Positions 39,164 to 49,700 of a DNA stretch of 64,000 nt are shown here, in pieces (positions within the stretch are counted from its first letter, which is position 1; every line of letters begins with the position of its first letter). Source of the stretch: Enterobacter sp. 10-1 (GTDB lineage: Bacteria > Pseudomonadota > Gammaproteobacteria > Enterobacterales > Enterobacteriaceae); assembly GCA_002270295.1 (NCBI GenBank), contig NISF01000007.1, positions 62,540 to 126,539 of the forward strand. Direction: 5' to 3'. The position numbers and the translations under genes were made by a program. The notes beneath the pieces are model-generated. The model saw nothing but the letters and a program-made list of their open reading frames with translations, was not told the DNA's origin and did not search any database.

Positions 39164-39203
39164 ATTGATTTAATATAATCACATATGATTATATTAAATC
39201 AAT
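39164..39203. promoter_or_regulatory. 40-bp perfect inverted repeat, probable operator of the permease-dtnK-pdxA2 operon
   Basis: The arm ATTGATTTAATATAATCA (39164-39181) is exactly reverse-complemented at 39186-39203, with CATA between. It is AT-rich, just upstream of the permease start, and contains repeated TGATT/AATCA half-sites. The location fits an operator for the DeoR-family regulator at 35059-35817 that overlaps the promoter. Confidence 0.8.
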
Positions 39204-39264
39204 AAAAAGAAAAATAAGGGTCAGATCGCAGTTCCGGGTCAACGTTAAGCCGTTTAATGATTAT

Positions 39265-39282
39265 TTGATTAAATGTAATCAA
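39265..39282. promoter_or_regulatory. Second operator-like palindrome upstream of the permease gene
   Basis: TTGATT-AAATGT-AATCAA repeats the TTGATT/AATCAA half-sites of the long palindrome, 62 bp further upstream. Two such sites could allow DNA looping by an oligomeric DeoR-type repressor. Confidence 0.6.
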
Positions 39283-39326
39283 GGAGGAGAGTGCGGGCAG
39301 CGCCAAAAAGAGCGCTGCCGGGGGGG

Positions 39327-39689
39327 TTAGCGGTCTTGTAAGAAGCGACGGTAGGCGGCAACGACCTGCAAAAAGTCTTCGACGCCGCAGAGGGAGAAGC
39401 TCTCCTCGTCGTAGTAGCTCATCCCTTCTTCAATTTCATCGCCGGAGATTTCCAGCTGGTTAGCGCGGATCATCACCTCTTCGCCGTCTAACCATAACGT
39501 GTACTCATGCCCGGCACGCTGCCAGGAGCGCTCGCTGCCTTTTACGGTACGCGCGGCCTGTTCCACTTCGTCCAGCAGGGCGAGATTATCCTTCACCTCT
39601 TCATTAAACCAGTGCCCCACCACCTCGTGGCCCATCGCCATCCGCACCTTTACCACTCCGGTAATATCGCGCAGAAATTCGTAATCCAT
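39327..39689 (-). CDS. yacL: YacL family protein (UPF0231)
   Basis: The 120-residue acidic protein matches E. coli YacL throughout ([32 protein letters not shown] in the related form, [31 protein letters not shown]). Its function is unknown. It lies downstream of acnB on the same strand, separated by the acnB terminator, and keeps the E. coli order acnB-yacL. Confidence 0.95.
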   Translation of the reverse strand: MDYEFLRDITGVVKVRMAMGHEVVGHWFNEEVKDNLALLDEVEQAARTVKGSERSWQRAGHEYTLWLDGEEVMIRANQLEISGDEIEEGMSYYDEESFSLCGVEDFLQVVAAYRRFLQDR

Positions 39690-39795
39690 AGTCTCTTCCT
39701 CTGCAAGGGCAATGCGTCACGCTGCACTGTACCCATAGCGTAATTATCGCAGTACCGGGGAAGAAAAAAAGCCGGGCGGATGAAGGATTGGAAAT

Positions 39796-39828
39796 AAAAA
39801 TGCCCGGTGATGCAATGTTCACCGGGCA
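39796..39828 (-). terminator. Rho-independent terminator of acnB
   Basis: TGCCCGGTG and CACCGGGCA form a perfect 9-bp stem around a 10-base loop at 39801-39828. On the minus strand it is followed by TTTTTATTTCC, 45 bp after the acnB stop. Confidence 0.9.
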
Positions 39829-39873
39829 CTGGAGAGTTTACAGGCAATTCGTCAGGCGGGCTGACGCGTCACC

Positions 39874-42471
39874 TTACACCGCCGTCTGGAAAATAACCCC
39901 ATCCGCTTTATCAGTGTACTGATCCAGCTGGTTGAAGTTCAGGTAGCGGTAGGTATCCGCCGCCGTCTGATCGACCTGCGCAACGAAGGTCTGGTACTCT
40001 TCCGGCGTCGGCAGCTTGCCGAGCAGTGAAGCCACGGCCGCCAGCTCAGCAGAAGCCAGGTAGACGTTCGCGCCGGTCCCCAAACGGTTCGGGAAGTTAC
40101 GGGTTGAGGTAGAAACCACCGTCGCACCGTCGGCTACGCGCGCCTGGTTACCCATGCACAGGGAGCAGCCCGGGATTTCGATACGCGCGCCGCTCTTACC
40201 AAATACGCTGTAGTAACCTTCTTCGGTCAGCTGAGCCGCATCCATGCGGGTTGGCGGAGCCACCCACAGGCGGGTCGGCAGCTGGCCTTTATGGCTATCC
40301 AGCAGCTTACCTGCCGCGCGGAAGTGGCCGATGTTGGTCATACAGGAGCCGATAAAGACTTCGTCGATCTTCTCCCCCTGAACGTCGGACAGCAGACGAG
40401 CATCGTCCGGATCGTTCGGCGCGCAGAGGATCGGCTCTTTGATATCCGCCAGGTCGATGTCGATAACCGCGGCATATTCCGCATCCGCATCGGCTTCAAG
40501 CAGCTGAGGGTCCGCCAGCCATTTTTCCATCCCCTGAACGCGACGCTCCAGGGTACGGCGATCGCCGTAACCTTCGGCAATCATCCACTTCAGCAGAACG
40601 ATGTTGGAGTTCAGATACTCAACGATCGGCTCCTGGCTCAGCTTGATGGTACAGCCGGCTGCAGAACGCTCAGCGGAGGCATCGGTCAGCTCAAACGCCT
40701 GCTCAACCTTCAGGTCCGGCAGGCCTTCGATTTCCAGAATGCGTCCGGAGAAGATGTTTTTCTTACCTTTCTTCTCAACGGTCAGCAGGCCCTGCTTGAT
40801 AGCGTACAGCGGGATGGCGTGAACCAGATCGCGCAGGGTGATCCCCGGCTGCATTTTACCTTTGAAGCGGACCAGTACGGATTCCGGCATATCCAGCGGC
40901 ATCACGCCGGTTGCGGCGGCAAACGCCACCAGACCAGAGCCCGCCGGGAAGGAGATACCGATCGGGAAACGGGTGTGGGAGTCACCGCCGGTACCGACGG
41001 TATCCGGCAGCAGCATACGGTTCAGCCAGGAGTGGATAACGCCATCACCCGGACGCAGGGAGACGCCGCCGCGGTTCATAATGAAGTCCGGCAGAGTATG
41101 GTGCGTGGTCACGTCGACCGGCTTCGGATAGGCCGCGGTATGGCAGAAGGACTGCATCACCAGGTCGGCGGAGAAGCCGAGGCACGCCAGGTCTTTCAGC
41201 TCATCGCGGGTCATCGGACCGGTGGTATCCTGGGAGCCAACGGAGGTCATCTTCGGCTCGCAGTAGGCGCCGGGACGAACACCGGCTACGCCGCAGGCGC
41301 GGCCAACCATTTTTTGCGCCAGCGAGAAGCCGCTGGTGCTTTCGGCAACGTCTTTCGCGTGACGGAAAACGTCGCTATGCGGCAGGTCCAGCGCATCACG
41401 CGCGCGGGTAGTCAGGCCACGGCCGATAATCAGCGGAATACGGCCACCGGCGCGGACTTCATCGATCAGCACGTCGGTCTTCAGCTCGAAGGTCGCCAGC
41501 AGTTCGTTGGTTTCGTGATGACGCACTTCACCTTTGAACGGATAAACGTCGATAACGTCGCCCATGTTCAGGTCGTTGACGTCAACTTCAATCGGCAGCG
41601 CGCCCGCATCTTCCATAGTGTTGAAGAAAATAGGGGCGATTTTTCCGCCGAGAACCAGGCCACCGCCGCGCTTGTTCGGCACGTTCGGGATATCGTCGCC
41701 CATAAACCACAGCACCGAGTTGGTGGCGGATTTACGCGAAGAGCCGGTACCGACAACGTCGCCAACGTAGGCCAGCGGGAAACCTTTTTTCTGCAGCGCT
41801 TCAATTTGCTTGATCGGGCCAACCGAGCCCGGCTGATCCGGTTCGATACCTTCACGGGCGTTTTTCAGCATCGCCAGCGCGTGCAGCGGGATATCCGGGC
41901 GGGACCAGGCGTCCGGCGCCGGGGAGAGGTCATCGGTGTTGGTTTCACCGGTAACTTTGAAAACGGTCACGGTGATTTTTTCCGCCAGCGGCGGGCGGCT
42001 CAGGAACCACTCGCCGTCGGCCCAGGATTGCATCACCTGTTTAGCGTATTCGTTACCTGCTTTCGCTTTCTCTTCTACATCATAGAAGTTATCAAACATC
42101 AGCAGCGTATGGGACAGCGCTTTCGCGGCAATCGGAGCCAGTTTAGCATCGTCCAGCGCGTCAATCAGCGGATGAATGTTGTAACCGCCCTGCATGGTGC
42201 CCAGCAGTTCGACGGCTTTTTCAGGGCTAACCAGTGGGGAGGTCGCTTCACCTTTGGTGATGGCGGCAAGGAATCCGGCTTTAACGTAGGCGGCTTCGTC
42301 GACGCCCGGCGGTACGCGGTTAATTAACAGGTCTAACAGGAATTCTTCTTCACCCGCTGGCGGGTTTTTCAGCAGTTCTACCAGCGCGGCCATTTGGGTT
42401 GCATCTAAGGGTTTGGCAACAATCCCAACGGCTGCACGCTCAGCTACGTGCTTACGGTATTCTTCTAGCAC
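39874..42471 (-). CDS. acnB: Bifunctional aconitate hydratase 2 / 2-methylisocitrate dehydratase AcnB
   Basis: AcnB is the main growth-phase aconitase of the TCA cycle; it also works in the methylcitrate cycle, and the apo form binds mRNA. From GTG 42471, nine bases after GAGGAGA, it has the standard 865 residues starting [14 protein letters not shown]. The HEAT-like N-terminal domain, the swivel domain, and the [4Fe-4S] cysteines (GSCMTNIGH, and the pair in [10 protein letters not shown]) are present. The frame runs open to 42576, but the added residues are not conserved. Confidence 0.98.
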   Translation of the reverse strand: MLEEYRKHVAERAAVGIVAKPLDATQMAALVELLKNPPAGEEEFLLDLLINRVPPGVDEAAYVKAGFLAAITKGEATSPLVSPEKAVELLGTMQGGYNIHPLIDALDDAKLAPIAAKALSHTLLMFDNFYDVEEKAKAGNEYAKQVMQSWADGEWFLSRPPLAEKITVTVFKVTGETNTDDLSPAPDAWSRPDIPLHALAMLKNAREGIEPDQPGSVGPIKQIEALQKKGFPLAYVGDVVGTGSSRKSATNSVLWFMGDDIPNVPNKRGGGLVLGGKIAPIFFNTMEDAGALPIEVDVNDLNMGDVIDVYPFKGEVRHHETNELLATFELKTDVLIDEVRAGGRIPLIIGRGLTTRARDALDLPHSDVFRHAKDVAESTSGFSLAQKMVGRACGVAGVRPGAYCEPKMTSVGSQDTTGPMTRDELKDLACLGFSADLVMQSFCHTAAYPKPVDVTTHHTLPDFIMNRGGVSLRPGDGVIHSWLNRMLLPDTVGTGGDSHTRFPIGISFPAGSGLVAFAAATGVMPLDMPESVLVRFKGKMQPGITLRDLVHAIPLYAIKQGLLTVEKKGKKNIFSGRILEIEGLPDLKVEQAFELTDASAERSAAGCTIKLSQEPIVEYLNSNIVLLKWMIAEGYGDRRTLERRVQGMEKWLADPQLLEADADAEYAAVIDIDLADIKEPILCAPNDPDDARLLSDVQGEKIDEVFIGSCMTNIGHFRAAGKLLDSHKGQLPTRLWVAPPTRMDAAQLTEEGYYSVFGKSGARIEIPGCSLCMGNQARVADGATVVSTSTRNFPNRLGTGANVYLASAELAAVASLLGKLPTPEEYQTFVAQVDQTAADTYRYLNFNQLDQYTDKADGVIFQTAV

Positions 42472-42788
42472 GACGGTTCTCCTCGCTCTCATTGTAAAAT
42501 GCGGCAGGCGATTCTCTTCACGCTCCTGTGAGACAGCAGTTTGTAGGGTAAATGCCCGATACCGCGTCGGCAGCATAGCAGGATTTTAGGGAGGTGTTAA
42601 TCTGTTTACAAAAAAGCAACATTAAAAATTAGCTGAATCGTTAAGGGCAGGATTTTGCAGTCTTTACACCGGTTTCCCGGTATATAAATTTCACGCCGCT
42701 GCCGCCGGCTGGGCAATATTCCGGCAAAATCAGCCGCCTCATCCCGTCGTGCGGCTGGCGCGCCATTTCAGGGGAAAAGGCATAAAAC
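42472..42788. promoter_or_regulatory. Non-coding region upstream of acnB
   Basis: This 317-bp stretch has no credible gene. It must hold the acnB promoter on the minus strand. GTTAATCTGTTTA at about 42596-42608 contains direct GTTA-like repeats of the kind bound by ArcA, a known repressor of aconitase genes, but the match is weak. The remainder shows nothing specific. Confidence 0.35.
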
Positions 42789-42818
42789 ATGCCCGGCGCC
42801 TCATCCTGTGCCGGGCAT
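42789..42818 (-). terminator. Terminator of the small secreted protein gene
   Basis: ATGCCCGGC and GCCGGGCAT pair around a 12-base loop, 20 bp after the stop of the gene at 42838-43122. The minus strand continues GTTTTATGCC. Confidence 0.8.
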
Positions 42819-42837
42819 CTGAGAAGCTGAAGCGATT

Positions 42838-43122
42838 TTAGCCCTGATGCGGCATCAGCTGCGGATAGCCGCTAAATGCCGGCTTAGTGCTGCTCAACGC
42901 GGCTTCATCACTCTGGATGCTGCCCGAGTTCGCCGCCCATACGCCTTCACTCGTTTTGCTGATCTGCTGGTGCTGCGTATTCAGGTTCTGCCCCATAGCG
43001 GCGATATGCGTATTTTCCGTGCCGCCGCTGTTGTCAGCCCACGGAATGGAAGGATCGGCGGCACAGGCCATACCGGATGCCAGCGTTGCGGCTAACAACG
43101 TCGTTGTTAAAAAGCGTTTCAT
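42838..43122 (-). CDS. Small secreted protein of unknown function
   Basis: From ATG 43122 (GGGTGGG upstream) the gene encodes 94 residues. A signal peptide MKRFLTTTLLAATLASGMACA with an ACA cleavage site leaves a mature protein of about 73 residues, rich in Ser, Asn and Gln, without Cys (SIPWADNSGGTENTHIAAMG, QNLNTQHQQISKTSEGVWAA). I do not recognise the family. It occupies the acnB-lpd interval, where E. coli has the large unrelated yacH. It has its own terminator and, by spacing, its own promoter, so it is a real free-standing gene. Confidence 0.75.
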   Translation of the reverse strand: MKRFLTTTLLAATLASGMACAADPSIPWADNSGGTENTHIAAMGQNLNTQHQQISKTSEGVWAANSGSIQSDEAALSSTKPAFSGYPQLMPHQG

Positions 43123-43234
43123 AACCCACCCCACTAATAATTAACCAGCTATAAGTTTACTTAGTAAGTATTGTCAAAGTATCTATAACCTGTAGCAGGT
43201 TATGAACGCAGACACAGTTCTAAACATCAGGCAT

Positions 43235-43260
43235 AAAAAAAGCGGCTCACAGAGCCGCTT
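43235..43260 (-). terminator. Rho-independent terminator of lpd
   Basis: AAGCGGCTC and GAGCCGCTT pair around ACA at 43240-43260, followed on the minus strand by a run of T (complement of AAAAAAA), 24 bp after the lpd stop. Confidence 0.9.
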
Positions 43261-43284
43261 ATGCTTTTTGCCGGAAAGAAAAAC

Positions 43285-44709
43285 TTACTTTTTCTTCGCT
43301 TTCGCGTTCGGCAGGTCGGTGATGCTACCTTCGAAGACTTCTGCCGCCAGGCCAACGGACTCGTGCAGAGTCGGGTGCGCGTGGATGGTCAGAGCGATGT
43401 CTTCTGCGTCACAGCCCATTTCGATAGCCAGACCGATCTCACCCAGCAGCTCGCCGCCGTTGGTGCCGACAATCGCGCCGCCGATAACACGGTGGGTCTC
43501 TTTGTCGAAGATCAGTTTAGTCATACCGTCTGCACAATCGGAAGCGATCGCACGGCCGGATGCTGCCCACGGGAAGGTGGCGGTTTCGTAGCTGATGCCT
43601 TTTTCTTTCGCTTCTTTCTCGGTCAGACCAACCCAGGCAACTTCTGGTTCGGTATAGGCGATTGACGGGATCACTTTCGGGTCGAAGTAGTGCTTCAGGC
43701 CAGAAATAACTTCTGCGGCAACGTGACCTTCGTGAACGCCTTTGTGCGCCAGCATCGGCTGACCCACGATATCGCCGATAGCGAAGATGTGCGGTACGTT
43801 GGTACGCAGCTGCTTATCAACGCGGATAAAGCCGCGGTCGTCAACTTCAACGCCGGCTTTGCCTGCATCGAGGTTTTTACCGTTCGGCACGCGGCCGATA
43901 GCCACCAGCACGGCGTCGTAACGCTGCGCTTCAGCCGGCGCTTTTTTGCCTTCCATAGAAACATAGATACCGTCTTCTTTTGCTTCAACGGCGGTCACTT
44001 TCGTTTCCAGCATCAGGTTGAACTTCTTGCTGATGCGTTTAGTGAAGACTTTCACCACGTCTTTATCGGCAGCCGGGATAACCTGGTCGAACATTTCAAC
44101 CACGTCAATCTCTGAACCCAGCGCATGGTAAACGGTACCCATTTCCAGACCGATGATACCGCCACCCATAACCAGCAGGCGTTTCGGTACGGATTTCAGT
44201 TCGAGGGCGTCGGTGGAGTCCCATACGCGCGGATCTTCATGCGGAATGAACGGCAGTTCGATCGGACGGGAACCCGCCGCGATGATCGCGTTGTCGAAGT
44301 TGATCACGGTTTTGCCGTTTTCGCCTTCAACTTCCAGGGTGTTAGCCCCGGTAAATTTACCCAGACCGTTTACCACTTTCACTTTACGGCCTTTGGCCAT
44401 ACCGGCCAGACCGCCGGTCAGTTGGGTGATAACTTTCTCTTTCCAGGTACGAATTTTGTCGATATCGGTTTTCGGCTCGCCGAAAACAATGCCGTGTTCG
44501 GCCAGAGCTTTCGCTTCTTCGATAACTTTAGCGACGTGCAGCAGTGCTTTAGAAGGGATACAGCCGACGTTCAGACAAACACCGCCCAGGGTGCTGTAAC
44601 GTTCGACGATGACGGTTTCCAGACCTAAGTCAGCGCAACGGAAGGCAGCAGAATAACCTGCGGGACCAGCCCCAAGTACCACGACCTGAGTTTTGATTTC
44701 AGTACTCAT
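43285..44709 (-). CDS. lpd: Dihydrolipoyl dehydrogenase (E3)
   Basis: Lpd reoxidises dihydrolipoamide in the pyruvate and 2-oxoglutarate dehydrogenase complexes and the glycine cleavage system. The 474-residue enzyme has the FAD motif GAGPAGYSAAFRCADLG, the redox disulfide Cys45/Cys50 in GGVCLNVGCIPSK, the NAD motif GGGIIGLEMGT and the C-terminal His-Glu pair in HAHPTLHE. Two adjacent ATGs (44712, 44709) are possible; the second gives the E. coli N-terminus MSTEIKTQ. It lies 325 bp after aceF with its own promoter region. Confidence 0.98.
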   Translation of the reverse strand: MSTEIKTQVVVLGAGPAGYSAAFRCADLGLETVIVERYSTLGGVCLNVGCIPSKALLHVAKVIEEAKALAEHGIVFGEPKTDIDKIRTWKEKVITQLTGGLAGMAKGRKVKVVNGLGKFTGANTLEVEGENGKTVINFDNAIIAAGSRPIELPFIPHEDPRVWDSTDALELKSVPKRLLVMGGGIIGLEMGTVYHALGSEIDVVEMFDQVIPAADKDVVKVFTKRISKKFNLMLETKVTAVEAKEDGIYVSMEGKKAPAEAQRYDAVLVAIGRVPNGKNLDAGKAGVEVDDRGFIRVDKQLRTNVPHIFAIGDIVGQPMLAHKGVHEGHVAAEVISGLKHYFDPKVIPSIAYTEPEVAWVGLTEKEAKEKGISYETATFPWAASGRAIASDCADGMTKLIFDKETHRVIGGAIVGTNGGELLGEIGLAIEMGCDAEDIALTIHAHPTLHESVGLAAEVFEGSITDLPNAKAKKK

Positions 44710-44782
44710 CATGACCTCTGTAGTTAGTATCCGGCGGTCATACCCGTCGTCTTTCAGGCCGCAACGGCGTTAGCTTCACGCC

Positions 44783-44847
44783 TTCACCCCAGTCACTTAC
44801 TTGAGTAAGCTCCTGGGGACTCTGGCGCTTGCTGCCTTGCTGCATCC
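44783..44847 (+). repeat. Dispersed palindromic intergenic element, copy B
   Basis: CACCCCAGTCACTTACTT and GAGTAAGCTCCTGGGGA form an imperfect palindrome (CCCCAG and CTGGGG outer arms, TTACTT/GAGTAA inner arms), followed by GGCGCTTGCTGCCTTGCTGCA. The same layout occurs in copy C (49701-49783) and, diverged, in copy A (17547-17615). It lies in the leader region of lpd. Confidence 0.65.
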
Positions 44848-44915
44848 AGAAATCCATAGGGCATGTATATTAATACCCTTATATCCACCGGGACGTTCTA
44901 TCCGCCTGCATTTTA

Positions 44916-44935
44916 CAAAATTGTTAACAATTTTG
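44916..44935. promoter_or_regulatory. 20-bp perfect palindrome upstream of lpd
   Basis: CAAAATTGTTAACAATTTTG is its own reverse complement. It lies in the gap between aceF and lpd, about 207 bp upstream of the lpd start. The GTTAAC centre with AT arms resembles an ArcA-type or similar regulator target; lpd is ArcA-repressed in E. coli. No factor can be assigned from sequence alone. Confidence 0.5.
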
Positions 44936-45003
44936 AAACAACAAACGGCAAACGATTTTGTCCTTTATTGCCGATAACCTCAAAACGCACGGGAGGTTAC
45001 CAG

Positions 45004-45031
45004 AAAAAAGCCGGCCGTCAGGCCGGCTTTT
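45004..45031 (-). terminator. Rho-independent terminator of aceEF
   Basis: AAAGCCGGCC and GGCCGGCTTT pair around GTCA, with a T run following on the minus strand. It ends the aceE-aceF transcript, four bases past the aceF stop, and separates it from lpd, though readthrough to lpd is known in E. coli. Confidence 0.9.
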
Positions 45032-45034
45032 CGC

Positions 45035-46927
45035 TTACATCACCAGGCGGCGAATATCGCTCAGGGTGTTGTTGATGATGGTAATAAAGCGAGCACCATC
45101 AGCACCGTCGATTACGCGGTGGTCGAAGGACAGAGAGATCGGCATCATCAGACGCGGAACGAACTCTTTACCATTCCACACCGGTTCCATCGCGGATTTG
45201 GACACACCGAGGATAGCCACTTCCGGCGCGTTCACAATCGGCGCAAAGTGGGTAGTACCCAGGCCGCCGATGCTGGAGATGGTAAAGCAACCGCCCTGCA
45301 TTTCGCCAGCCGTCAGCTTACCGTCACGCGCTTTCTTAGAGATCACAGTCAGTTCACGGGACAGCTCGGTAATGCTCTTCTTGTTCACGTCTTTGAAGAC
45401 CGGAACAACCAGACCATTAGGCGTATCAACCGCAACACCGATGTTGATGTACTTTTTCAGCGTCAGACGCTGCGCATCTTCGGACAGGGAGCTGTTGAAG
45501 CGAGGCATCTGCTCAAGCGCAGCGGCAACCGCTTTCATGATGAAGACCACCGGGGTGAATTTCACGTCCAGCTTACGCTTCTCAGCTTCCGCGTTCTGCT
45601 GCTTACGGAACGCTTCGAGGTCAGTGATGTCGGTTTTGTCGAAGTGCGTAACGTGCGGGATCATCACCCAGTTACGGCTCAGGTTAGCACCAGAGATTTT
45701 CTGGATACGGCCCAGCTCAACTTCTTCAACTTCACCAAACTTGCTGAAGTCCACTTTCGGCCACGGCAGCATGCCCGGGATACCGCCGCCGGTAGCGGCA
45801 GCAGGCGCAGACTCAGCGCGCTTAACGGCATCTTTCACGTAGGCCTGGACGTCTTCGCGCAGGATGCGGCCTTTACGACCGGAGCCTTTCACTTTCGCCA
45901 GGTTCACGCCAAATTCGCGCGCCAGGCGGCGGATCAGCGGAGTAGCGTGCACGTAGGCGTCGTTCTCAGCGAACTCAGATTTGCCTTCAGCTTTCGCCGC
46001 CGGCGCCGCCGCTTTCGCAGCCGGAGCAGGTGCAGCCGCCGCAGGTGCCGGAGCAGCTGCCGCCGGAGCCGCAGCAGGCGCCGCGCCTTCAACTTCGAAG
46101 ACCATAATCAGCGAGCCGGTGGAAACTTTATCGCCGGTGCTGATTTTGATCTCTTTCACGGTGCCCGCGAACGGTGCCGGAACTTCCATCGAGGCTTTGT
46201 CACCCTCTACGGTGATCAGTGACTGTTCAGCGGCAACTTTGTCGCCCACTTTAACCATCACTTCGGTCACTTCAACTTCGTCGCCGCCGATATCAGGTAC
46301 ATTCACTTCTTTAGAACCGGAAGCCGCTGGTGCAGCCGCCGCTGCCGGAGCAGCAGCCTGCGCCGGTGCCGCAGCAGGTGCCGCACCCGCCACTTCGAAG
46401 ACCATAATCAGCGAGCCGGTGGAGACTTTGTCGCCGGCGTTGATTTTGATCTCTTTCACGGTACCCGCGAACGGTGCCGGGACTTCCATCGACGCTTTGT
46501 CGCCTTCAACGGTAATCAGGGACTGTTCAGCCGTGACGGTGTCGCCCACTTTAACCATGATCTCGGTGACTTCAACTTCGTCGCCGCCGATATCAGGCAC
46601 GTGCACGTCTTTCGCCGCGGCCGCAGCCGGTGCAGCGGCCGGAGCTGGCGCTGCTGCTTTCTCTTCCTGCGCAGGTGCAGCGGCTGCTGCACCATCGGCG
46701 GAATCGAAAATCATGATAAGTTTACCGGTCTCGGTTTTGTCGCCAACGGAGACTTTGATCTCTTTAACAACGCCAGCCTGCGGAGACGGGACTTCCATAG
46801 AGGCTTTGTCGCCCTCTACGGTGATCAGCGATTGTTCAGCTTCAACTTTGTCGCCAACTTTGACCAGGATTTCGGTGATTTCAACTTCATCAGCCCCGAT
46901 GTCCGGTACATTGATTTCGATAGCCAT
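45035..46927 (-). CDS. aceF: Pyruvate dehydrogenase E2, dihydrolipoyl acetyltransferase
   Basis: AceF forms the core of the pyruvate dehydrogenase complex and transfers acetyl groups to CoA. The 630-residue protein has three tandem lipoyl domains, each with the lipoylated Lys in GDKASME (about residues 41, 145 and 247), joined by Ala/Pro-rich linkers, then the E1/E3-binding domain ([19 protein letters not shown]) and the catalytic domain with [15 protein letters not shown] near the C-terminus. The second and third lipoyl domains are nearly identical also at the DNA level. aceE precedes it by 14 bp. Confidence 0.98.
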   Translation of the reverse strand: MAIEINVPDIGADEVEITEILVKVGDKVEAEQSLITVEGDKASMEVPSPQAGVVKEIKVSVGDKTETGKLIMIFDSADGAAAAAPAQEEKAAAPAPAAAPAAAAAKDVHVPDIGGDEVEVTEIMVKVGDTVTAEQSLITVEGDKASMEVPAPFAGTVKEIKINAGDKVSTGSLIMVFEVAGAAPAAAPAQAAAPAAAAAPAASGSKEVNVPDIGGDEVEVTEVMVKVGDKVAAEQSLITVEGDKASMEVPAPFAGTVKEIKISTGDKVSTGSLIMVFEVEGAAPAAAPAAAAPAPAAAAPAPAAKAAAPAAKAEGKSEFAENDAYVHATPLIRRLAREFGVNLAKVKGSGRKGRILREDVQAYVKDAVKRAESAPAAATGGGIPGMLPWPKVDFSKFGEVEEVELGRIQKISGANLSRNWVMIPHVTHFDKTDITDLEAFRKQQNAEAEKRKLDVKFTPVVFIMKAVAAALEQMPRFNSSLSEDAQRLTLKKYINIGVAVDTPNGLVVPVFKDVNKKSITELSRELTVISKKARDGKLTAGEMQGGCFTISSIGGLGTTHFAPIVNAPEVAILGVSKSAMEPVWNGKEFVPRLMMPISLSFDHRVIDGADGARFITIINNTLSDIRRLVM

Positions 46928-46941
46928 TATTCTCTTACCTC

Positions 46942-49605
46942 TTACGCCAGACGCGGGTTAACTTTATCTGCATCGATGTTAAATTTGGCGATTGCTTCAG
47001 CCACAACTTTCTTATCGATTTCACCACGTTTAGCCAGTTCGCCCAGCGCCGCAACAACCACGTAGGAAGCATCTACTTCGAAGTGGTGACGCAGGTTTTC
47101 ACGGCTGTCAGAGCGACCGAAGCCGTCGGTACCCAGTACGCGGTAATCATCAGCCGGTACATAGGTACGAACCTGCTCGGCGAACAGTTTCATATAGTCG
47201 GTAGAAGCCACGGCTGGTGCGTCGTTCATCACCTGAGCGATGTACGGTACACGCGGGGTTTCCAGCGGGTGCAGCATGTTCCAACGCTCACAGTCCTGAC
47301 CATCGCGCGCCAGCTCAGTGAAGGAAGTTACGCTGTATACGTCAGAACCTACGCCGTAGTCTTTCGCCAGAATCTCTGCTGCTTCACGCACGTGACGCAG
47401 GATAGAACCGGAACCCAGCAGCTGAACTTTACCTTTGCTACCTTCGAGAGTGTCGAGTTTGTAGATACCTTTACGGATACCTTCCTCAGCACCTTCCGGC
47501 ATTGCCGGCATGTGGTAGTTTTCGTTCAGCGTGGTGATGTAGTAGTAAACGTTCTCTTGTTTCTCACCGTACATACGCTCCAGGCCATCGTGCATGATGA
47601 CGGCAACTTCGTACGCGTAAGACGGATCGTAAGAGATACAGTTCGGGATAGTCAGAGACTGAATATGGCTGTGACCATCTTCGTGCTGCAGACCTTCGCC
47701 GTTCAGCGTGGTACGACCGGAAGTCCCACCTACCAGGAAGCCGCGAGCCTGCTGGTCGCCTGCCTGCCAGCACAGGTCGCCGATACGCTGGAACCCGAAC
47801 ATGGAGTAGTAGATGTAGAACGGGATCATCGGCAGGTTGTTGGTGCTGTAAGAGGTCGCAGCAGCCAGCCAGGATGCGCCGGCACCCAGTTCGTTGATAC
47901 CTTCCTGCAGGATCTGACCTTTCTCGTCTTCTTTATAGTAAGCAACCTGCTCACGGTCCTGCGGGGTGTACTGCTGGCCGTTCGGGCTGTAGATACCAAT
48001 TTGACGGAACAGGCCTTCCATACCAAAGGTACGCGCTTCATCGGCGATGATCGGCACCAGACGGTCTTTAATGGACTTGTTCTTCAGCATCACGTTCAGG
48101 GCGCGAACGAAGGCGATGGTGGTAGAAATTTCTTTGTTCTGCTCTTCCAGCAGCGGACCGAAATCTTCCAGGGTCGGCAGCTCCAGCTTCTCATCGAAGT
48201 TAGGCTGACGGCTCGGCAGGTAGCCGTGGAGTTTCTCACGCTGAGCGTGCAGATAGGTATGCTCTTCGGAACCTTCCGGGAAGGTAACGTACGGCAGTTT
48301 TTCGATATCAGCATCGGCAACCGGCACGTTGAAACGATCGCGGACGTAGCGTACGCCGTCCATGTTCATTTTCTTAACCTGGTGAGCGATGTTTTTACCT
48401 TCAGCGGTATCACCCATGCCGTAACCTTTGATGGTATGGGCCAGGATGACGGTGGCTTTGCCAGTTGTTTCCTGCGCTTTTTTCAGTGCAGCGAAGACTT
48501 TCTTCGGATCGTGACCACCGCGGTTCAGGGCCCAGATCTGCTCGTCAGTCCAGTCGGCAACCAGCGCTGCGGTTTCCGGATATTTACCGAAGAAGTGCTC
48601 GCGAACGTAGGCACCGTCTTTGGATTTGAAGGTCTGGTAGTCGCCATCAACGGTTTCGTTCATCAGCTGAATCAGCTTACCGCTGGTGTCTTTACGCAGC
48701 AGCTCATCCCAGCGACCGCCCCAGATAACCTTGATAACGTTCCAGCCAGCACCGGCAAAAATGCCTTCCAGTTCGTTAATGATTTTGCCGTTACCGGTGA
48801 CCGGACCGTCCAGACGCTGCAGGTTGCAGTTGATGACGAAGACCAGGTTATCCAGTTTTTCACGGGTCGCGATGGTGATGGCGCCTTTAGATTCCGGCTC
48901 GTCCATCTCGCCGTCGCCCAGGAAAGCGTAAACGGTTTGTTTGGAGGTATCTTTCAGGCCACGGTGTTCCAGATATTTCAGGAATTTAGCCTGGTAGATT
49001 GCACCGATTGGGCCCAGACCCATTGATACGGTCGGGAACTGCCAGAAGGTCGGCATCAGTTTCGGGTGCGGGTAGGAAGAGAGGCCTTTGCCATGAACTT
49101 CCTGACGGAAGTTGTTCATCTGCTCTTCAGTCAGACGACCTTCCAGGAACGCACGTGCGTATACGCCCGGGGAGATGTGGCCCTGGAAGTAAACCAGGTC
49201 GCCGCCATCCTGCTCGTTGCGCGCACGGAAGAAGTGGTTGAAGCACACTTCATAGAAGGTCGCGGAGGACTGGAAGGAAGCCATGTGGCCGCCCAGCTCA
49301 AGATCCTTTTTCGATGCGCGCAGAACGGTCATGATGGCGTTCCAGCGAATCGCAGAACGAATTCGACGTTCCAGATCCAGATTCCCCGGGTATTCCGGTT
49401 CATCTTCAACGGCAATAGTGTTGACGTAACTGCCAGTAGATGTGCCAGCAGCAACCTTCACCCCGCCTTTGCGGGCTTCAGAAAGGAGTTGGTCAATCAG
49501 ATACTGAGCGCGCTCAACACCTTCTTCACGGATGACCGATTCGATCGCCTGTAGCCAGTCGCGAGTTTCGATCGGATCCACGTCATTTGGTAAACGTTCT
49601 GACAT
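46942..49605 (-). CDS. aceE: Pyruvate dehydrogenase E1 component
   Basis: AceE decarboxylates pyruvate using thiamine diphosphate and reductively acetylates AceF. The 887 residues equal the E. coli homodimeric E1. The thiamine diphosphate motif runs from [12 protein letters not shown] to [13 protein letters not shown] near residues 228-262. [20 protein letters not shown] and [20 protein letters not shown] are strongly conserved segments. It lies downstream of pdhR with a 241-bp gap containing copy C of the dispersed element, so the PdhR-controlled promoter reads through it. Confidence 0.98.
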   Translation of the reverse strand: MSERLPNDVDPIETRDWLQAIESVIREEGVERAQYLIDQLLSEARKGGVKVAAGTSTGSYVNTIAVEDEPEYPGNLDLERRIRSAIRWNAIMTVLRASKKDLELGGHMASFQSSATFYEVCFNHFFRARNEQDGGDLVYFQGHISPGVYARAFLEGRLTEEQMNNFRQEVHGKGLSSYPHPKLMPTFWQFPTVSMGLGPIGAIYQAKFLKYLEHRGLKDTSKQTVYAFLGDGEMDEPESKGAITIATREKLDNLVFVINCNLQRLDGPVTGNGKIINELEGIFAGAGWNVIKVIWGGRWDELLRKDTSGKLIQLMNETVDGDYQTFKSKDGAYVREHFFGKYPETAALVADWTDEQIWALNRGGHDPKKVFAALKKAQETTGKATVILAHTIKGYGMGDTAEGKNIAHQVKKMNMDGVRYVRDRFNVPVADADIEKLPYVTFPEGSEEHTYLHAQREKLHGYLPSRQPNFDEKLELPTLEDFGPLLEEQNKEISTTIAFVRALNVMLKNKSIKDRLVPIIADEARTFGMEGLFRQIGIYSPNGQQYTPQDREQVAYYKEDEKGQILQEGINELGAGASWLAAATSYSTNNLPMIPFYIYYSMFGFQRIGDLCWQAGDQQARGFLVGGTSGRTTLNGEGLQHEDGHSHIQSLTIPNCISYDPSYAYEVAVIMHDGLERMYGEKQENVYYYITTLNENYHMPAMPEGAEEGIRKGIYKLDTLEGSKGKVQLLGSGSILRHVREAAEILAKDYGVGSDVYSVTSFTELARDGQDCERWNMLHPLETPRVPYIAQVMNDAPAVASTDYMKLFAEQVRTYVPADDYRVLGTDGFGRSDSRENLRHHFEVDASYVVVAALGELAKRGEIDKKVVAEAIAKFNIDADKVNPRLA

Positions 49606-49700
49606 GGGGGGTATTCCTTATCTATCTAATCGTTGATTAATCTGGAACCTGTCCCATTGCACTCTTTGTTCTTCATATTTCAGGTTATCTCTTTGTTGGC

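Noticed and set aside
40291-42327. A 678-codon open frame on the plus strand opposite acnB
   Set aside because: Antisense shadow of acnB caused by codon bias; acnB is full length and conserved, and the shadow protein has no family-like pattern.
47083-49026. A 647-codon plus-strand frame opposite aceE
   Set aside because: Antisense shadow of aceE; no ribosome site, no recognisable motifs.
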